Shown here in pieces: positions 47,301-58,961 of a stretch of 64,000 nucleotides of DNA (the first letter of the stretch is position 1; the number at the start of each line of letters is the position of its first letter). A program made the translations under genes and the position numbers. This DNA is from Bettongia penicillata ogilbyi (lineage: Eukaryota > Chordata > Mammalia > Diprotodontia > Potoroidae), in the NCBI GenBank assembly GCA_023548195.1, contig JAJHZJ010000043.1, positions 1,054,001 to 1,118,000 of the forward strand. The letters are read 5' to 3'. The notes under the pieces were generated by a model. It had not been told where the DNA came from. It saw nothing but the letters and a program-made list of their open reading frames with translations, and made no database searches.

Positions 47301-48640
47301 ACCTTATTGGCTTTTTTTGTGATTTCTAGAGGGCTTCTGTGCATTTCCAGGGTAAGCTTGTAAAGGGATAAGTAGAGATTTAAAAGTGGTTTGTGATCCA
47401 GGGTCCAAGGAGCCCAGAGATGGAAGGGACCTCCACAGTACGGAGCCTAAGCAGACATAAACAAAGACCCAACAGGCCATGCGGCCTTGTGAGAGGTCTT
47501 CCAGGGAGGAGCAGCCCCTGCCTCCCAGGGTAGCCTGGCCCACCCTGGGACTGTCCTTCCTGGGGAGGGGGTGGGGGCTCTTCCCTGCTCTCCAAGTCTC
47601 CTCCTTATTTCTATAGCATCCCTCATAGACAGGGACAGGAGGTGGCCCAGGGTCCTTCCTGGCCTGGCTCCACTGGTTCGCTGCCACAGAGTGCATGTGA
47701 GATGCTTAGCAGCTTCATTTTAAAATGGGCAAATAGAAGTCAGGGATGCCTGTGTGTCACGTGTGTGTGAGTATGTAGCCACTGTCCCACGGGCTGGCTG
47801 GGGGTGCAGCTGTCACAGGTAAGTGGGAGCCTTGCTGAGTAATAGTGCCGAGGATGACCTGATTACCCTGGGCTACCCTGGCAGGGCCTGAAGGGAACAA
47901 GCAGGTGTGGCTATGTGAGCCCTCCAGGACTCTCCAGAAATGGGTCAGAGTCTCTGACATCCACCCTTGGTGTGTGGCCCCAGCATGAACCCAAATATCC
48001 CTTTTTGGGAAACAATAGGGGAATCCCCTGCCCCATCTGTTGGCCATCAGCCTCCTATATCTGCAGCCAGCTCAGCTGGCCTCCTAAGAGCCAGCTCCTC
48101 TTGGGGCCCCAGGTTCTCCTTGGATCACTCTGGGGTCCACTGGCCTGGGACCTATGGCCATGTTCAAAGGCCCGCATAATCTCCTTCTCTATGAAGCCCA
48201 CACAGTGCTGGCTCCCTCCTCTATACCCTCTCATAGGACTATCTACCTGGCACCCTCCTGGAGTCCCAGTCCCACCTGCCTGGCATCGGAACTCTCTGTT
48301 TGGGGGGCACTGGTTTCACTGGCCTGGGAGGAGAGGCCCATCAGGGTTACTGTTATTTTCAGTGTTACATCATCACTGTTAGTCACCAGAGCACCAGAGG
48401 TGCTGGGGTCAGAGGGCATTTAGGAGGAGGTAAATGTCAAGCCTGGCCCTAGGGTACAAATGGGGGAGACCCACTCATACATGTTAGTGCACCTAAGAAG
48501 GCCCTGGGGGTCTGGGTGGACCACAAACTCAGTGTGTCAGCTGAATGATGTGGCAGCTAAACATTGAGGAACACCCTGAAGGGCATTTGGAGAGAGGGAG
48601 AAGGGCAAAATCGAGCCTCCGGGGCAGGGAGGTGAGAGTT
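47301..48640. other. Non-genic sequence, nothing recognised
   Basis: I see no gene, RNA, tandem repeat or clear transposon in this stretch. Confidence 0.4.
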
Positions 48641-48714
48641 CCTCTGTCTTTCATCCTGGCGACTCCTCGATGACTGTGTTCAGCTCTGGGCATCAGTTAA
48701 CCAAGCAAGCCACA

Positions 48715-49075
48715 GATATTTATTAGGCACCTACTGTGGGCCTGGCACCCTGGCACGTGCTGGGCATACAAAGAAGGGTAAGAGACAGCCCTACCCTCAA
48801 GGTACCCAGAGTCTAATGGTGGGGAACAAACAACCACAGGCAGGGTCACTTGGAGATAACCGATGGGGGAGGCCCTAGAAAAGCTTCTTGTAGAAGATGG
48901 GATGTTAGCTGGCTCTAAAAGAAACCAGGGAAGTCCGGGGGAGATGAAGAAGGACAGTGTTCCAGGCCTGGGGGACCAGAGTGGGTGGATAGTCAGGTGA
49001 CACACAATAAGGGAGAAGGGCAGGAGAGCTGGGGGCCGGGCAAGGAGGAAGGACGTCTGGGAAGGATCGAGGGCC
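48715..49075 (-). mobile_element. L2 3' end, antisense
   Basis: TATTTATTAGGCACCTACTG, then GCTGGGCATACAAAGAAGGG, then GGATGTTAGCTGGCTCTAAA, then GTGTTCCAGGCCTGGGGGAC. A short CR1/L3-like scrap (GACTGTGTTCAGCTCTGGGC) precedes it at about 48675. Confidence 0.65.
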
Positions 49076-50265
49076 CAGTCTTAAAATTGTTCATGCCCTG
49101 AGCCTGGTGAACTTTCCGGCCTTCTCACCTTCCTCCCCTCCTCTATGACCCAGCCTCACTGGCCACCTTCTGGTCCTTGCACAATACACTCCTACCTCCC
49201 CTTTCCAAACAGGTGTACTGACAGGCCCCGCTTCCTGGGATGTCTTCCTTCATGGAGGTGGGGGAGAGGTCAAAGGTGTGACTGCCTCTTTGTGTGGCTG
49301 AGGTTGGAGGGGGGAAGATAGTATGCAAGGTGAAGGGGCTGCCCATCAATATATGCCGTGCAATCTCCAAATGTAAGGGCAGGGGTTGGCGTGGACTGTG
49401 CAGCAGGTCTTTGGAAAGGAGCAAGAATGACCTGGGGTCTGGTGGATAATGGCCCCCACATCCTGGAGAAGATGAGAGATGTGGATGTAATGAACCTTGA
49501 AGGAAGAAAGATTGTGAGTAATGGTGGCAAGAGGGTGGGCAGCCAGGGGGCCCAGGAGGGGCAGTGAGGATCATCTGTCGCCTTTCCTCAAGTCCAGTGT
49601 GTCGGAAGGTGTTACAGAAGGTCCATGGAGCACCCGTGGGAGGGAAAGCAGTGACTTCTGTGGGGAGCCAGGGTACTGCCAGTGTGAGAAGGGAGGAGGA
49701 CAACATCTAAGAGGAAGGACATTTGTCAATGATAGAACAGGGGCTTCACAGGGCCCCATGATGAGGAAGACAGCTCAGGAATGGTGCGGGGGGAGGAAGG
49801 AAGGGTTCTTGTTTTTCATTTGCTTAGGCAGGCACAGACCATGAAAGTCTGGGTTTAGGAAAGGAAGAGGAGGGAGACCTCAGGGAGTGACCTAATTTTC
49901 TGGCATTTTTATTCCCAGTCTATTGAGGAAGGGGAGGGATGGCACCTGCCTGTGGCGGGGGCTGGTGAGGAGCAGACAGAAGCCCAGCAGGAAGGGAGGA
50001 CCAGAGGTGAGCCTCCCACAGGTGGAGCCTCCAGGATGAGAGAGAAGAAGGAACACTAGCAAATGGGACAGAGAATTCTGGGATTTGTCCCAGAGGGAAG
50101 ATTGAAGATAAGGGGAGCTTTTGGAAAGGACTCTCCATGGACTTCAAGGCATCAAAAGAGAGAATTAAAGAAGACAGATGAACCCATGAAAATTCACCCC
50201 CAAAACGCCTCGAGGTCAGCATCAGGGGCCCAAGAAGGAGGCCTGCTCCAGAGTCTGGGGCTGTG
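49076..50265. other. Non-genic purine-rich sequence
   Basis: Parts (for example 49400-49760) have the purine-rich texture of worn antisense L2, but I cannot align them with confidence. The longest minus-strand frame (49143-49706) shows no domain. Confidence 0.35.
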
Positions 50266-50267
50266 CC

Positions 50268-50269
<2 letters not shown>

Positions 50270-50306
<37 letters not shown>

Positions 50307-50354
50307 CAGAGAGAGAGAGAGAGAGGGAGAGGGGAGAGAAAGGGAGTGTGGGAG

Positions 50355-50435
<81 letters not shown>
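50270..50435. repeat. Compound (GT)n-(GA)n microsatellite, two blocks
   Basis: GT 50270-50305 then GA to about 50340; a spacer with GGGAGTGTGGGAGCT; GT 50357-50385 then GA to about 50432, again followed by GGGAGTGTGGGAGCT. The repeated spacer means the GT-GA unit itself is tandemly duplicated (about 85-100 bp period). Confidence 0.9.
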
Positions 50436-50439
<4 letters not shown>

Positions 50440-50689
50440 AGTGTGGGAGCTATAGGTAGGCCCCCAAGGGGGAAGAGCAGGGATCAGCGCTGGAGTTCAG
50501 GAACTGGGGGAGCCCCTGAGCGCTGTCCACAGTGCTGAAAGCCAATAAGCTCATCTGTCCTGACCAGCACCGCCTCCACCCCTCTCCCCAGGAAGCTCTC
50601 TTCTTGTGATACTGAGAGGGAATGCAAACGAGGCCAGGACCAGAGAATTCCACATGCTGTGTGGAAAGGGGCTTCAGAGGACCTATCTC

Positions 50690-50815
50690 ATTTTTCAGAT
50701 GAGGAAACTGAGACCCTCCAAGCCAAAGTAATTTATTTAAGGTCACACGTATAGTAAAAGGCAGAGGCCGAATAAGATGTCAGATGCTCCGGATTTCCAA
50801 TTCCAGTCCTCTGCC
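50690..50815 (-). mobile_element. MIR-type SINE, antisense
   Basis: TTTTTCAGATGAGGAAACTG, then TTTAAGGTCACACGTATAGT, then GGATTTCCAATTCCAGTCCT. Confidence 0.65.
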
Positions 50816-51031
50816 CCTGCTCCAGGAGGGAAAGGGCCTGAATGGGGTCTCTGTGACAGTGACACACCCTTATGCCTGCCTGAGTTGGTACAAGAGGCTG
50901 CAGAAGAAGAAGAGGCAGGCCCTATGTGGCAGTGGGACCATGGGTGTGAACTCCAAGTGCCCTCCAGCCTAGAATCCTGGCCTGGATTTAGATTCAGAAA
51001 GAGGAATATTCAAGTTTGACCTTTGCCACTG

Positions 51032-51032
<1 letters not shown>

Positions 51033-51118
<86 letters not shown>

Positions 51119-51175
51119 GCAGAGAGAGAGAGAGCGATTCAGACAGACAGAGACAGAGAGACACAGAAACAGAAA
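51033..51175. repeat. Compound (GT)n-(GA)n-(GACA)n microsatellite
   Basis: About 26 GT units to 51086, then GA to 51099, then five GACA tetramers, then GA/CAGA-rich sequence to 51175. It is the second GT-GA array within 800 bp. Confidence 0.9.
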
Positions 51176-51177
51176 TA

Positions 51178-51245
51178 GTCGGGCAAGTTACTTGTGTATC
51201 TGTAAGCCTCAGTTTTCTCATCTGTACAATAGAGATAGCAAGAAT
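51178..51245 (+). mobile_element. MIR fragment
   Basis: GTCGGGCAAGTTACTTGTGT, then CCTCAGTTTTCTCATCTGTA is the MIR core. The microsatellite at 51033 abuts its 5' side. Confidence 0.6.
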
Positions 51246-52319
51246 ATGTTGCCAAAGAAGTATCTAGAAATGACTGAATTTGCAATTTTGCTTGTGGAAA
51301 CTGCAAGTTTCTGAGGACAATTTAGGACCAAGTCTTTGCTGCCAGAAATGAGAGAAGTCTGCTATTTAAGGAGCCCACACCTGTTGATCAATGCCAAGGA
51401 ACTAGTAGAGATGAAGACACACCTCACTGCAGGTTGTAAAAATTAAGTACCTGCCAAGAGCTAGCAAGACAAAATGGTAGCTGGAACCTAGCACCACAAG
51501 CTCATTTATTTCCTTTCATGGACAGACAGGCAGATAACCAATCCCCACACTGCAAATCTAGAGCTCCAAATATCCTGGGGAACTCCACCAAGGAAGTGTA
51601 TGGGAACCAGACCATTAATCCAACTAAAACATTGGCCACCATCACCTGGGCATTGCACTGCTCCAGGGAACTTAGGAATGATGTTTTTAAATAGACGTCA
51701 CCATCCCCAAATACTTGGAATCTCCAACCTGTGTGAAATGAAAAGTATTTGGAGTACAGAGACATGGTGGAGGAGATCAAAGCCATGTGAGCACAAGATG
51801 GGGCCCATGTCCTCCATCCCTGCTGTCCTGCCTATGGAAGATGCTTGTGATGAGCCCACGGGGGAGCTCATGGCCAAATCCTTTGATTCAACTACAAAAA
51901 GGAGCCATTTCACCCACCTCTGAAACAGTCAGCAAAACATTAACTCTAGAAGAGCAATAGGAGAGTGACTTGTCCTAGGACTGTCTTGATTCGGAATCCA
52001 TCCAAGAAGATGAAAACAAGCTGAGGAAAAATGAACTTGAGAGGTGGCCCTGGGGAGAGGCCTCCCTGGCATGAGGCGGCTGGTATCATTGCAGCAGTCT
52101 GAGAAGGACTTTCCCTGATAAAGAAGGCCTCCTGACCAACAGAGCTTGGCTTCCCAAAAGATTCCACATGACTCCCACTTCGGTCATATTTCATAATGAT
52201 TATTTTCCTCGGGCCTTGAGGAGGTTTGGAAATGGCCAAATAGGCAACAGTTCTAAGCTCGGGTCCCCTGGGGATTGCATTTCTGACACAATGAACTCAT
52301 GGGCTGCTGTGGTGTAGAA

Positions 52320-52480
52320 ACAGAAAGAGGGAAAGGACCTGAGTTAGAATCCTAGCCCTGCAACTTTGGTTATCTCACTCCACAGCTCTGCGTGCCTCAG
52401 TTTCCTCATCTATGCCATGAGGCCACATGAAAACAGATGGTCTCAAAGGCTCTTCCATCATCTGTGAGTCAGTCCTGAGG
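52320..52480 (+). mobile_element. MIR-like SINE
   Basis: GACCTGAGTTAGAATCCTAG, then TGCCTCAGTTTCCTCATCTA, then GGTCTCAAAGGCTCTTCCAT. Sense orientation, diverged. Confidence 0.6.
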
Positions 52481-52774
52481 GAACTCAATAGGGTTCCTGA
52501 ATCCTGACTCTCGATCCTTGTTCTCATGGACACAGCATCTCTGTCACCTCAGTCAGGCTCAGCCAGTGTTGATTCCATGGTTCCTCCCTGTTCAAGATCC
52601 CATGTGTCAGCCTGGTATCCTACCCACCATGCTGCCCTTGCTAGTTCTGCAGCTTGGGACCCTGGTCTACCTCTCCCTGTGTCTGAGAGGGATGTCCACC
52701 TGCCATGGTACAACTTCTTCCTAGTCGTCTGGCCGCTGCTCACTGGGTGCAAATAAAGGAGGCCATTGGTTTCA

Positions 52775-53455
52775 GCTGTGTTTGGTGGACTGCCAAAAAC
52801 AAAGGCTGGAGAACAATTTAGAACCATGCCCAAAGGGCTGATAAAACTGTTTACACCCTTTAACCAAGCAATACTACTACTAGGTCTGTATTCCAAAAGA
52901 TCAAGGAAAAAGGAAAAGGAAAATATGTATAAAAATTTATAGTAGCTATTTCTATGGTATCAAAAAGTTAAAAATTGAGGGGATACCCATCAATTGGAGA
53001 ATGGTTGAGCAATTTGTGGTATATGATTATGAGGGAAAAATTATAATGCTATAATTTCTGAAAAACCTGTGAAGACTTACATGAATTGATGCACAGTGAA
53101 GTAAGCAGAGCCAGAACACTGTATATAGTAACAGCAATATTGATTGATGATCAAATGTGGGAGACTTAGCTGCTCTGATAAATCCAAGAAATTTCCACAG
53201 GACTTATGATGAAAAATGCCATCCACTTCCAGAGAGAGAAGTGATGAAGTCTAAGTGCAGAATCAAGCAAGATTCTTTTCACTTTCTCTTGCTTTTTTTG
53301 CAGCATGGCTAATAGGGAGATACGTTTTACATGATTTCACATGCATAACTGATATCACATTTTTTTCCCTTCTCAATGGGTGGGGGGAGGGTGGGAGGAA
53401 GGGAAAGGATTCATAACTCATGATTAAGAAATTAAAAAAATAAATTTATTTTAAA
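52775..53455 (+). mobile_element. L1 LINE 3' end (marsupial type)
   Basis: GGAGAACAATTTAGAACCAT, then GGATACCCATCAATTGGAGA, then TGGTTGAGCAATTTGTGGTA, then AAAACCTGTGAAGACTTACA, then GAATTGATGCACAGTGAAGT, then GCCAGAACACTGTATATAGT, then AAAAATGCCATCCACTTCCA and a 3' UTR ending in GGGTGGGGGGAGGGTGG and an A-rich tail. This is the last part of ORF2 plus the 3' UTR. The order and the G-rich 3' UTR match marsupial L1. Stops and indels make it inactive. Confidence 0.8.
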
Positions 53456-53464
53456 ACCATCAAC

Positions 53465-53885
53465 TTCACAGGTCACCGATTTGGAAGACATGGTTGCATC
53501 ACTTTATCAAACAGATGTGGGAGTTTAGTTTGACTCCAAACTAAAGATGAGCCAGCAGTGCGGTGTAGCAAATAGAAAAGTCACTGTAGTCACAGGCTTT
53601 CTAAGACAAGCATTTCGTGTCTACCGAGGAGAAGGGGACAATGTTGGGTGGAGGATCATGGAGCATCTGAGTGCCACACTGCAGGAAGGACACAGAGTAG
53701 CTGGAGAATATCCAAAGAAGGCAGCCAGGATGGGGAAGGGCCGTGGGTCCATGTTGTATGAGGAATGATGGAAAAAGCTGGGCACATGCACCCTAGAGGG
53801 AAGAAGGGTTGAGGAGACTGTTCAATGAGGAGAATGAGAAGAGGAGTTCAAGGACCATTCTGTGGGAGAGGGATCACAACTGCTG
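53465..53885 (+). mobile_element. CR1/L3 LINE fragment, sense
   Basis: GATGAGCCAGCAGTGCGGTG, then CTGGAGAATATCCAAAGAAG, then GCAGCCAGGATGGGGAAGGG, then TATGAGGAATGATGGAAAAA, then GCTGGGCACATGCACCCTAG. This is the CR1/L3 C-terminal ORF and 3' region, the opposite strand of the element at 15760-16865. An L2/MIR-like 3' tail (GGACCTGGCAGTGTGCTTGG) follows at 53890-54010. Confidence 0.7.
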
Positions 53886-54859
53886 TTCGATGAAATATCA
53901 TCTCCTTGGGGGCAGAATCGGCCTCAGTTTTGTGTCTGTATCTCCAGGACCTGGCAGTGTGCTTGGCATATAGCCAGCAGATGTTGTCAGAAATATTTGT
54001 TCATGTAAAAGTGAATTGCTGGGTCACAAAGGTAAGAACCAGGTGTGAAGGTAATAGTTGATAGTCAAAGCAAAGTCCACCTGTGGACAATGTTGTCTGG
54101 TTTCACAGCGATACCACTGGGCTTGTCTGAGCCAGCAGAGGAGTCCTTGGACCAACTCCATGTATCCTACCACATATGGCGTCTGCTCAGGGTTTACGTG
54201 TGAGCCAACAAAAGGGCTCTCATAATCAAGGCTGCTTGTTGCCATGGTGGTCAGCAGCAATGCTTTCCCTCCCTGTAGTTTCCTTTTGGGGTGACGGAGA
54301 TCTGGTGAATGGATATGGTGCCTCCTGGCAAACTAAAGCAGATGACTAGAAGACACCCTGAGAAAGGGGCCTCAGCTTCCCTTCTGCAAACTGAGGGGCT
54401 CTCAGGCTACAATTGCTCCCTCCTCCCCATTAAGAAATAGCAAAGGTAAGGGGGATGGGAGGGGCTGCCTAAGGCCTACATTCCACTAGGCAGCCTTCCC
54501 CTTGGTCCTCTCCTGGCCAATAGGATAGGGACAATAAGAGCTTTATTTCACTTCTCCCCTTGGTTCCCCTTCCTTCACCCCTTCCTACACTTGGCACCTC
54601 CTCAGCTCCTTCAGCAAGCCACCTTCTCCCTGGGATTGAGCCATGCCTCAGTGATGGGCAGCAGGTAGAGTTCTGAGTGCTGTGCCTGGCTGCCTGCATA
54701 GGGCAGCCTCACTTCTGGATGACTCACACCTTCCTCCACCAGACCTGATGCCTCCCCAGGGAGCTCAGCACCCTTACAAGGGAGGCTGTCCCTGTGTCCT
54801 CACCCATTCATGCCTGGCTCTAAAGAATGGTTAGCTTTGGTTGTCACCATTGTGTGGCC

Positions 54860-55075
54860 TGTGCCAGCCCTGGAATCAGGAAGACTTGAGGTTAAATGCA
54901 GCCTCAGACACTGACCAAGTTGTGTGACTCTGGCAAGTCCCTTAACCCTGTTTGCCTCAGTTTCCTTATCTGTAAAATGAGCTGGAGAAGGAAATGACAA
55001 ACTACTCTAGTATTTTTGCCAAGAAAACTCCAAATGGGATCATGAAGAAGGACCTTACTAAACACTAACAATTAC
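54860..55075 (+). mobile_element. Marsupial tRNA-derived SINE (Mar1-like)
   Basis: AGCCCTGGAATCAGGAAGAC, then CTTAACCCTGTTTGCCTCAG, then AAAATGAGCTGGAGAAGGAA, then CAAACTACTCTAGTATTTTT and GCCAAGAAAACTCCAAATGG. It is the clearest member of this family in the window. Confidence 0.85.
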
Positions 55076-55079
55076 TTCT

Positions 55080-57885
55080 CATCTCTGTTCATACTGGTCA
55101 CCTGCTCACTGCCCACTTCCAGCCGCCAAACTTTTGTATGTCTCTCTCCATGAGCCCAGCTTTGCCCAAAGCTTATGGTTTCTCCCCTTGCTCTATACCC
55201 AAGGGCACAATGACTGACTGGGGGGCCCTGGGGAGTCCCTGACCTCTCTCCCTTTAGGTAGGTGAGCACCCTCCACTACTGGTAGTGAGCCAAGTGAGGT
55301 TAAGGTTGGCTCACACTTTCCCACATAGGTACCCAAATGGGGTGGGGAGTTCCTAGTGGACTCACCATTGCCTGGGGGGTGACAAGGTGGAAATAGCAGA
55401 GGGAAGGACTTGGAGAGTTCATCCCAAATCAGACACTCACCTCACTTGGGGCACAAAGCCCAGGGAGCTTTGAACCTCATGACCCAGATGGAGATAGGTA
55501 GGCGGAGTGACTACAAAGGCCCCTCTCAGGGCTTCTGCCAGCTCATCACCCTCCAGGAGCCTGCAACAATAATCCTGGGGACTTCCTTGCTTGGAGCTGC
55601 TCAGCCACCAGGCCACTACCAGGGATCACTGGCTGTTGCCCTTGTAGGTTGCTTAATTTCTTTGTGCCTGCCTCATCTCTCGGCCAAAGTGAGGGGGGCC
55701 CCAGGCAGGAGCCAAGCCTCATCCAGCCACATGGCCACCCCCAAGCTAGGGTCAGTCATGTAGACTTTCAATGAAGATCTGTTCTCTGGAGAGCATTCTA
55801 AGAGGAACCTTGTAACTCAGACCTCCCTCACATGTGCCAAGGAAGTAAGAAAGATAACAGGACTAGCAGGGAGGAACGCCCCTCCCCCAGCTCAGGGAGG
55901 AGGGCGTCTGGTCTCCCCACTTCCCCCATCCCTGTGTTCCTCTCCAGAGCTGAATGAGATGCTTCATCCCCTAAATGGCACTCACTAACCCTGGAAGTTC
56001 AGGGTTCAGAGGGACTTTGGAGGTCAACCCATTGGTCCCCTTCACCTCCCAAATGAACAAACTGAGGTACTGGGGAATTAAAGTGGCTTAGCTGGCCAGC
56101 TCCCCCCGCCCAGATCCAGGGGCTTTCTGCTACTGAGCCTCAACCAGTTTATTCTACCCCAGAGAGTAGAGGTGCCCTCTTCCTCCCCCTCAGAGGTAGG
56201 TACCACAACATGCCTCACTGCTCCTGCTTTCCTCCCCCATTCCTAGGCTCTCTCCAGTGAGGCAGACCTCCTTCCCCGATCCCTGGCTCCCTCTAGGTTG
56301 GTTCCTGACTCCACACCTTACTCTGGCAGGGGTCCTCACTTGGAGGGCCCTCCTGTGGCCTGGATTTTCTTCCAATATAGCCTATCCATCAAGACAGCTC
56401 ACCTCCCCTGGGAAGCCCACCCTTGATGGCTCTGGCTCTACCCTCCCTGCTATCTCTGTTCTGATTTCCTCTGCCTTCTGGGCATCACTCCATCTCTCCA
56501 TGGCTTTTCCCAGTAGGTCCCCATGGAGGACAGGCCCCTGAATGAGAAGTCCCCATTCCCATTGCTTTCATGATGGTAGGGCTCCAAAGTGTGCCCATGG
56601 GGAGGCTGTTAATGCCTTCTTGTACCAATCTTAGAGGGCAGGCTCTGGAAAGAGACCAGGGGTGGTGGCAACTCAGCCAGAGTGAGGGCTGGCACTTGGC
56701 TCTGTGGTCAGGTTCTCCTTTCTTCACTGTCCTTGTGGGATGCCCACAGGACCCTACAGGCAGGAGATACACAGGAAACCTCCTGACCTGAGGATGCAGC
56801 TTCCTAGAACTGTCCAGGGACAGCATTTTCCCAACCTACTGGGGAACAAGAGCTGTTGGGCTATGATTGGCAACCGTCCAGGGTCCCTACCAAGAAGCCC
56901 TGTGTGAAGGATGGGAAGGGAAGCCAGGACAGGACACAGATACAAAAGCTCCTTGACCTCTTTCCAATATGTTAACTTTCTACCTCGGGGTACCAGGTTT
57001 GGACTTGGGAGTATGAGTTTAGATCTTCCCTTTCAGACTTTTGTGATTCATTGTTGCATCAATGCCTTGATCTTGGGGGGAGCAGCAGGGCTTCCTAGGG
57101 GCCCAGCTTCCATGTTTCTTTTCAGTTGTGAGGAGTGTGTGACCACACACCAACAGGAAGGAACAACTCAAAGACCACTTGGGGCCACCATTGCCTTACT
57201 TCTTCCCTACAGCTCTGCCCAGAGGGAGCATCAGAGTGGGGCTTAGTAGGCTGTATTGTCAACTGCCACAAAGTCTGGGTGAGTAGGTAGCTGGGTCTCT
57301 GATCAGCCAGCCCAGGAACTCCAAGAAAGTCCATGGAGCAGTGGTGAGTTCTAGCCAGTCCCACTCAGCTTCCTGCTGGAATATTGTCCAGAGTGTGCCT
57401 TGACTGCTCAAGTTGTGGGGCACCTCAGAGACGGGGTCAAGGCATTCTGGACTTGGAGGAATCTCCACACTCTGGTTTCCTGGCTCTTACTGGGTTGAGT
57501 ACCTCTTCTGTACCCTGGCCAAAATTTCTTCTGAGGCATTTGGGCAACAGGAAATTGTCTAGTTCTCAGCTGGGCAGGTCTGAACGCATGGGCTGAAGCT
57601 CCCTGAGAAACTAACTTCCATTCTTCCCTTCCAGATTAGGAGGGCATGCATTCCAAGTTTGGGGGGTTCCTTCTATGGAAGTGGGAGATGTTCTATCAGT
57701 AGGTGATGGATCAGAGGCCCAGGGATGGGAAGCATCACAGCATGGGTCTCCAAGGGTCCCAGTTCTGCAGTTTGCAAGGAGACCTTGGTCTGATGGCACA
57801 CCAGGATGGAGGCCCACAAAGAGGTATGGCCTCTCAGCTCTTGCCAAGTACTAGGATAGAGGGTCTGAGTTGTAGCTGGGTTGTC
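55080..57885. other. Non-genic sequence, mostly unrecognised
   Basis: A diverged antisense MIR-like stretch lies at about 56000-56110 (CAAATGAACAAACTGAGGTA). No exon with splice sites or RNA gene is visible. Confidence 0.4.
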
Positions 57886-57891
57886 TCTGGG

Positions 57892-57985
57892 AAGCCTTCC
57901 TCTCCCTCCTCCTCTCTTTCCTCCTCCTCCTTCTCTCCCTCCTCTTTTTCCCTCTCCTCCTTTTCTTCCTCACCCCTACTCCTCA
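57892..57985. repeat. CTCCTT-rich pyrimidine tract
   Basis: Runs of CCTCCTCCTCTCTTTCCTCC and TTCTCTCCCTCCTCTTTTTC. The complementary strand encodes only Glu/Lys-rich frames. Confidence 0.8.
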
Positions 57986-58074
57986 GAGGGTTCCTGCAAC
58001 ACTTCCATGAAATCTTGACACTTTCCAAAGACCTTCTCTTCACTCAAGCTGCTTCTCTATTCCCAGAACCAATT

Positions 58075-58225
58075 CAATCCCTTGATGACAACTATAGGAG
58101 TCAACTTGAGTGGGGAAGAGCGGTCCTTGGCCTCATCTCAGCCCAGATCTCTCTGCTCCTGTTCCCGGTTAATGGCTGGGCTAATAGTGTGCTATTAATG
58201 GAATTAAGTCTTCAAAGATAGCCCA
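58075..58225. promoter_or_regulatory. Candidate conserved non-coding element
   Basis: CCGGTTAATGGCTGGGCTAA and TAGTGTGCTATTAATGGAAT followed by TAAGTCTTCAAAGATAG contain several TAAT cores in non-repetitive sequence. Function is inference. Confidence 0.25.
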
Positions 58226-58379
58226 GTCCATTTGGGCTCTCATTCTGCCCTGAGGGGCTGCCTTAGGAGACCCCACCTGGCTTCTTTGCTGCCCACCAGC
58301 CTTCTGAGGTATGGGGCAGGCTGGCATTGTCTAGCCCTGTATCCTGGGCCTCTTCCTGAGCCCAGGGATTCTGAGGCAC

Positions 58380-58765
58380 TTCATTTAGATTGTGATTTCT
58401 CAGCCATCCTAAAACAGAATGCAAAATCACCTTCCCCCGCCGAAGGAATGAGATGACACACCTCCCTCCCCTACATGTCCCTCCATGGGCAGGCAGACAT
58501 ACAGACGCACAGAACCACCATGAAACCCAGCTCCGCTGAATCCGCGATCCAAAGCCCCGTGCAACCACTGCAGAAATCTGTTTTCGGAAGAAATAAATTT
58601 ATGAAGCAGCCTGAAAAACAATGCCTCCCGAGCGCAGCAGATCGGGGTTTAAATGGCTTCATTTCTATTCATGAGGTCTCTGATTAGATACATGAGGAGT
58701 ATCATCAGGAAAAGATGAATAATTCTGGCAAATTAATAACTTGCTGGGGGGTTTTGGTACCTGAG
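58380..58765. promoter_or_regulatory. Strongest candidate conserved non-coding element
   Basis: A long stretch of high-complexity sequence unlike the repeats around it. It mixes CpG-containing parts (CCGCTGAATCCGCGATCC, CCCGAGCGCAGCAGATCGG) with AT-rich homeodomain/POU-like parts (GAAATAAATTTATGAAGC, ATTCATGAGGTC, GATGAATAATTC, CAAATTAATAACTTG). Several frames are open but short, with no splice context. The mixed texture is typical of deeply conserved enhancers near developmental genes. Confidence 0.4.
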
Positions 58766-58961
58766 AATATATGTAAGCATCTTGTCCTGACTGGATGAAA
58801 CGTCCTGGGAAGCATCTGAGTGCGGCTTGTCCTCGGGTTGGGGGGGGGATGGAGGGGGCTGGGGAGTCAGTGCGCAGCGCAGCCATCCTGGTGAGGAACT
58901 TCACTGGCTCAGGCCAGGGTTACCCAGAAACACATGCAGACACGCGGACAGCGATGGCAGG

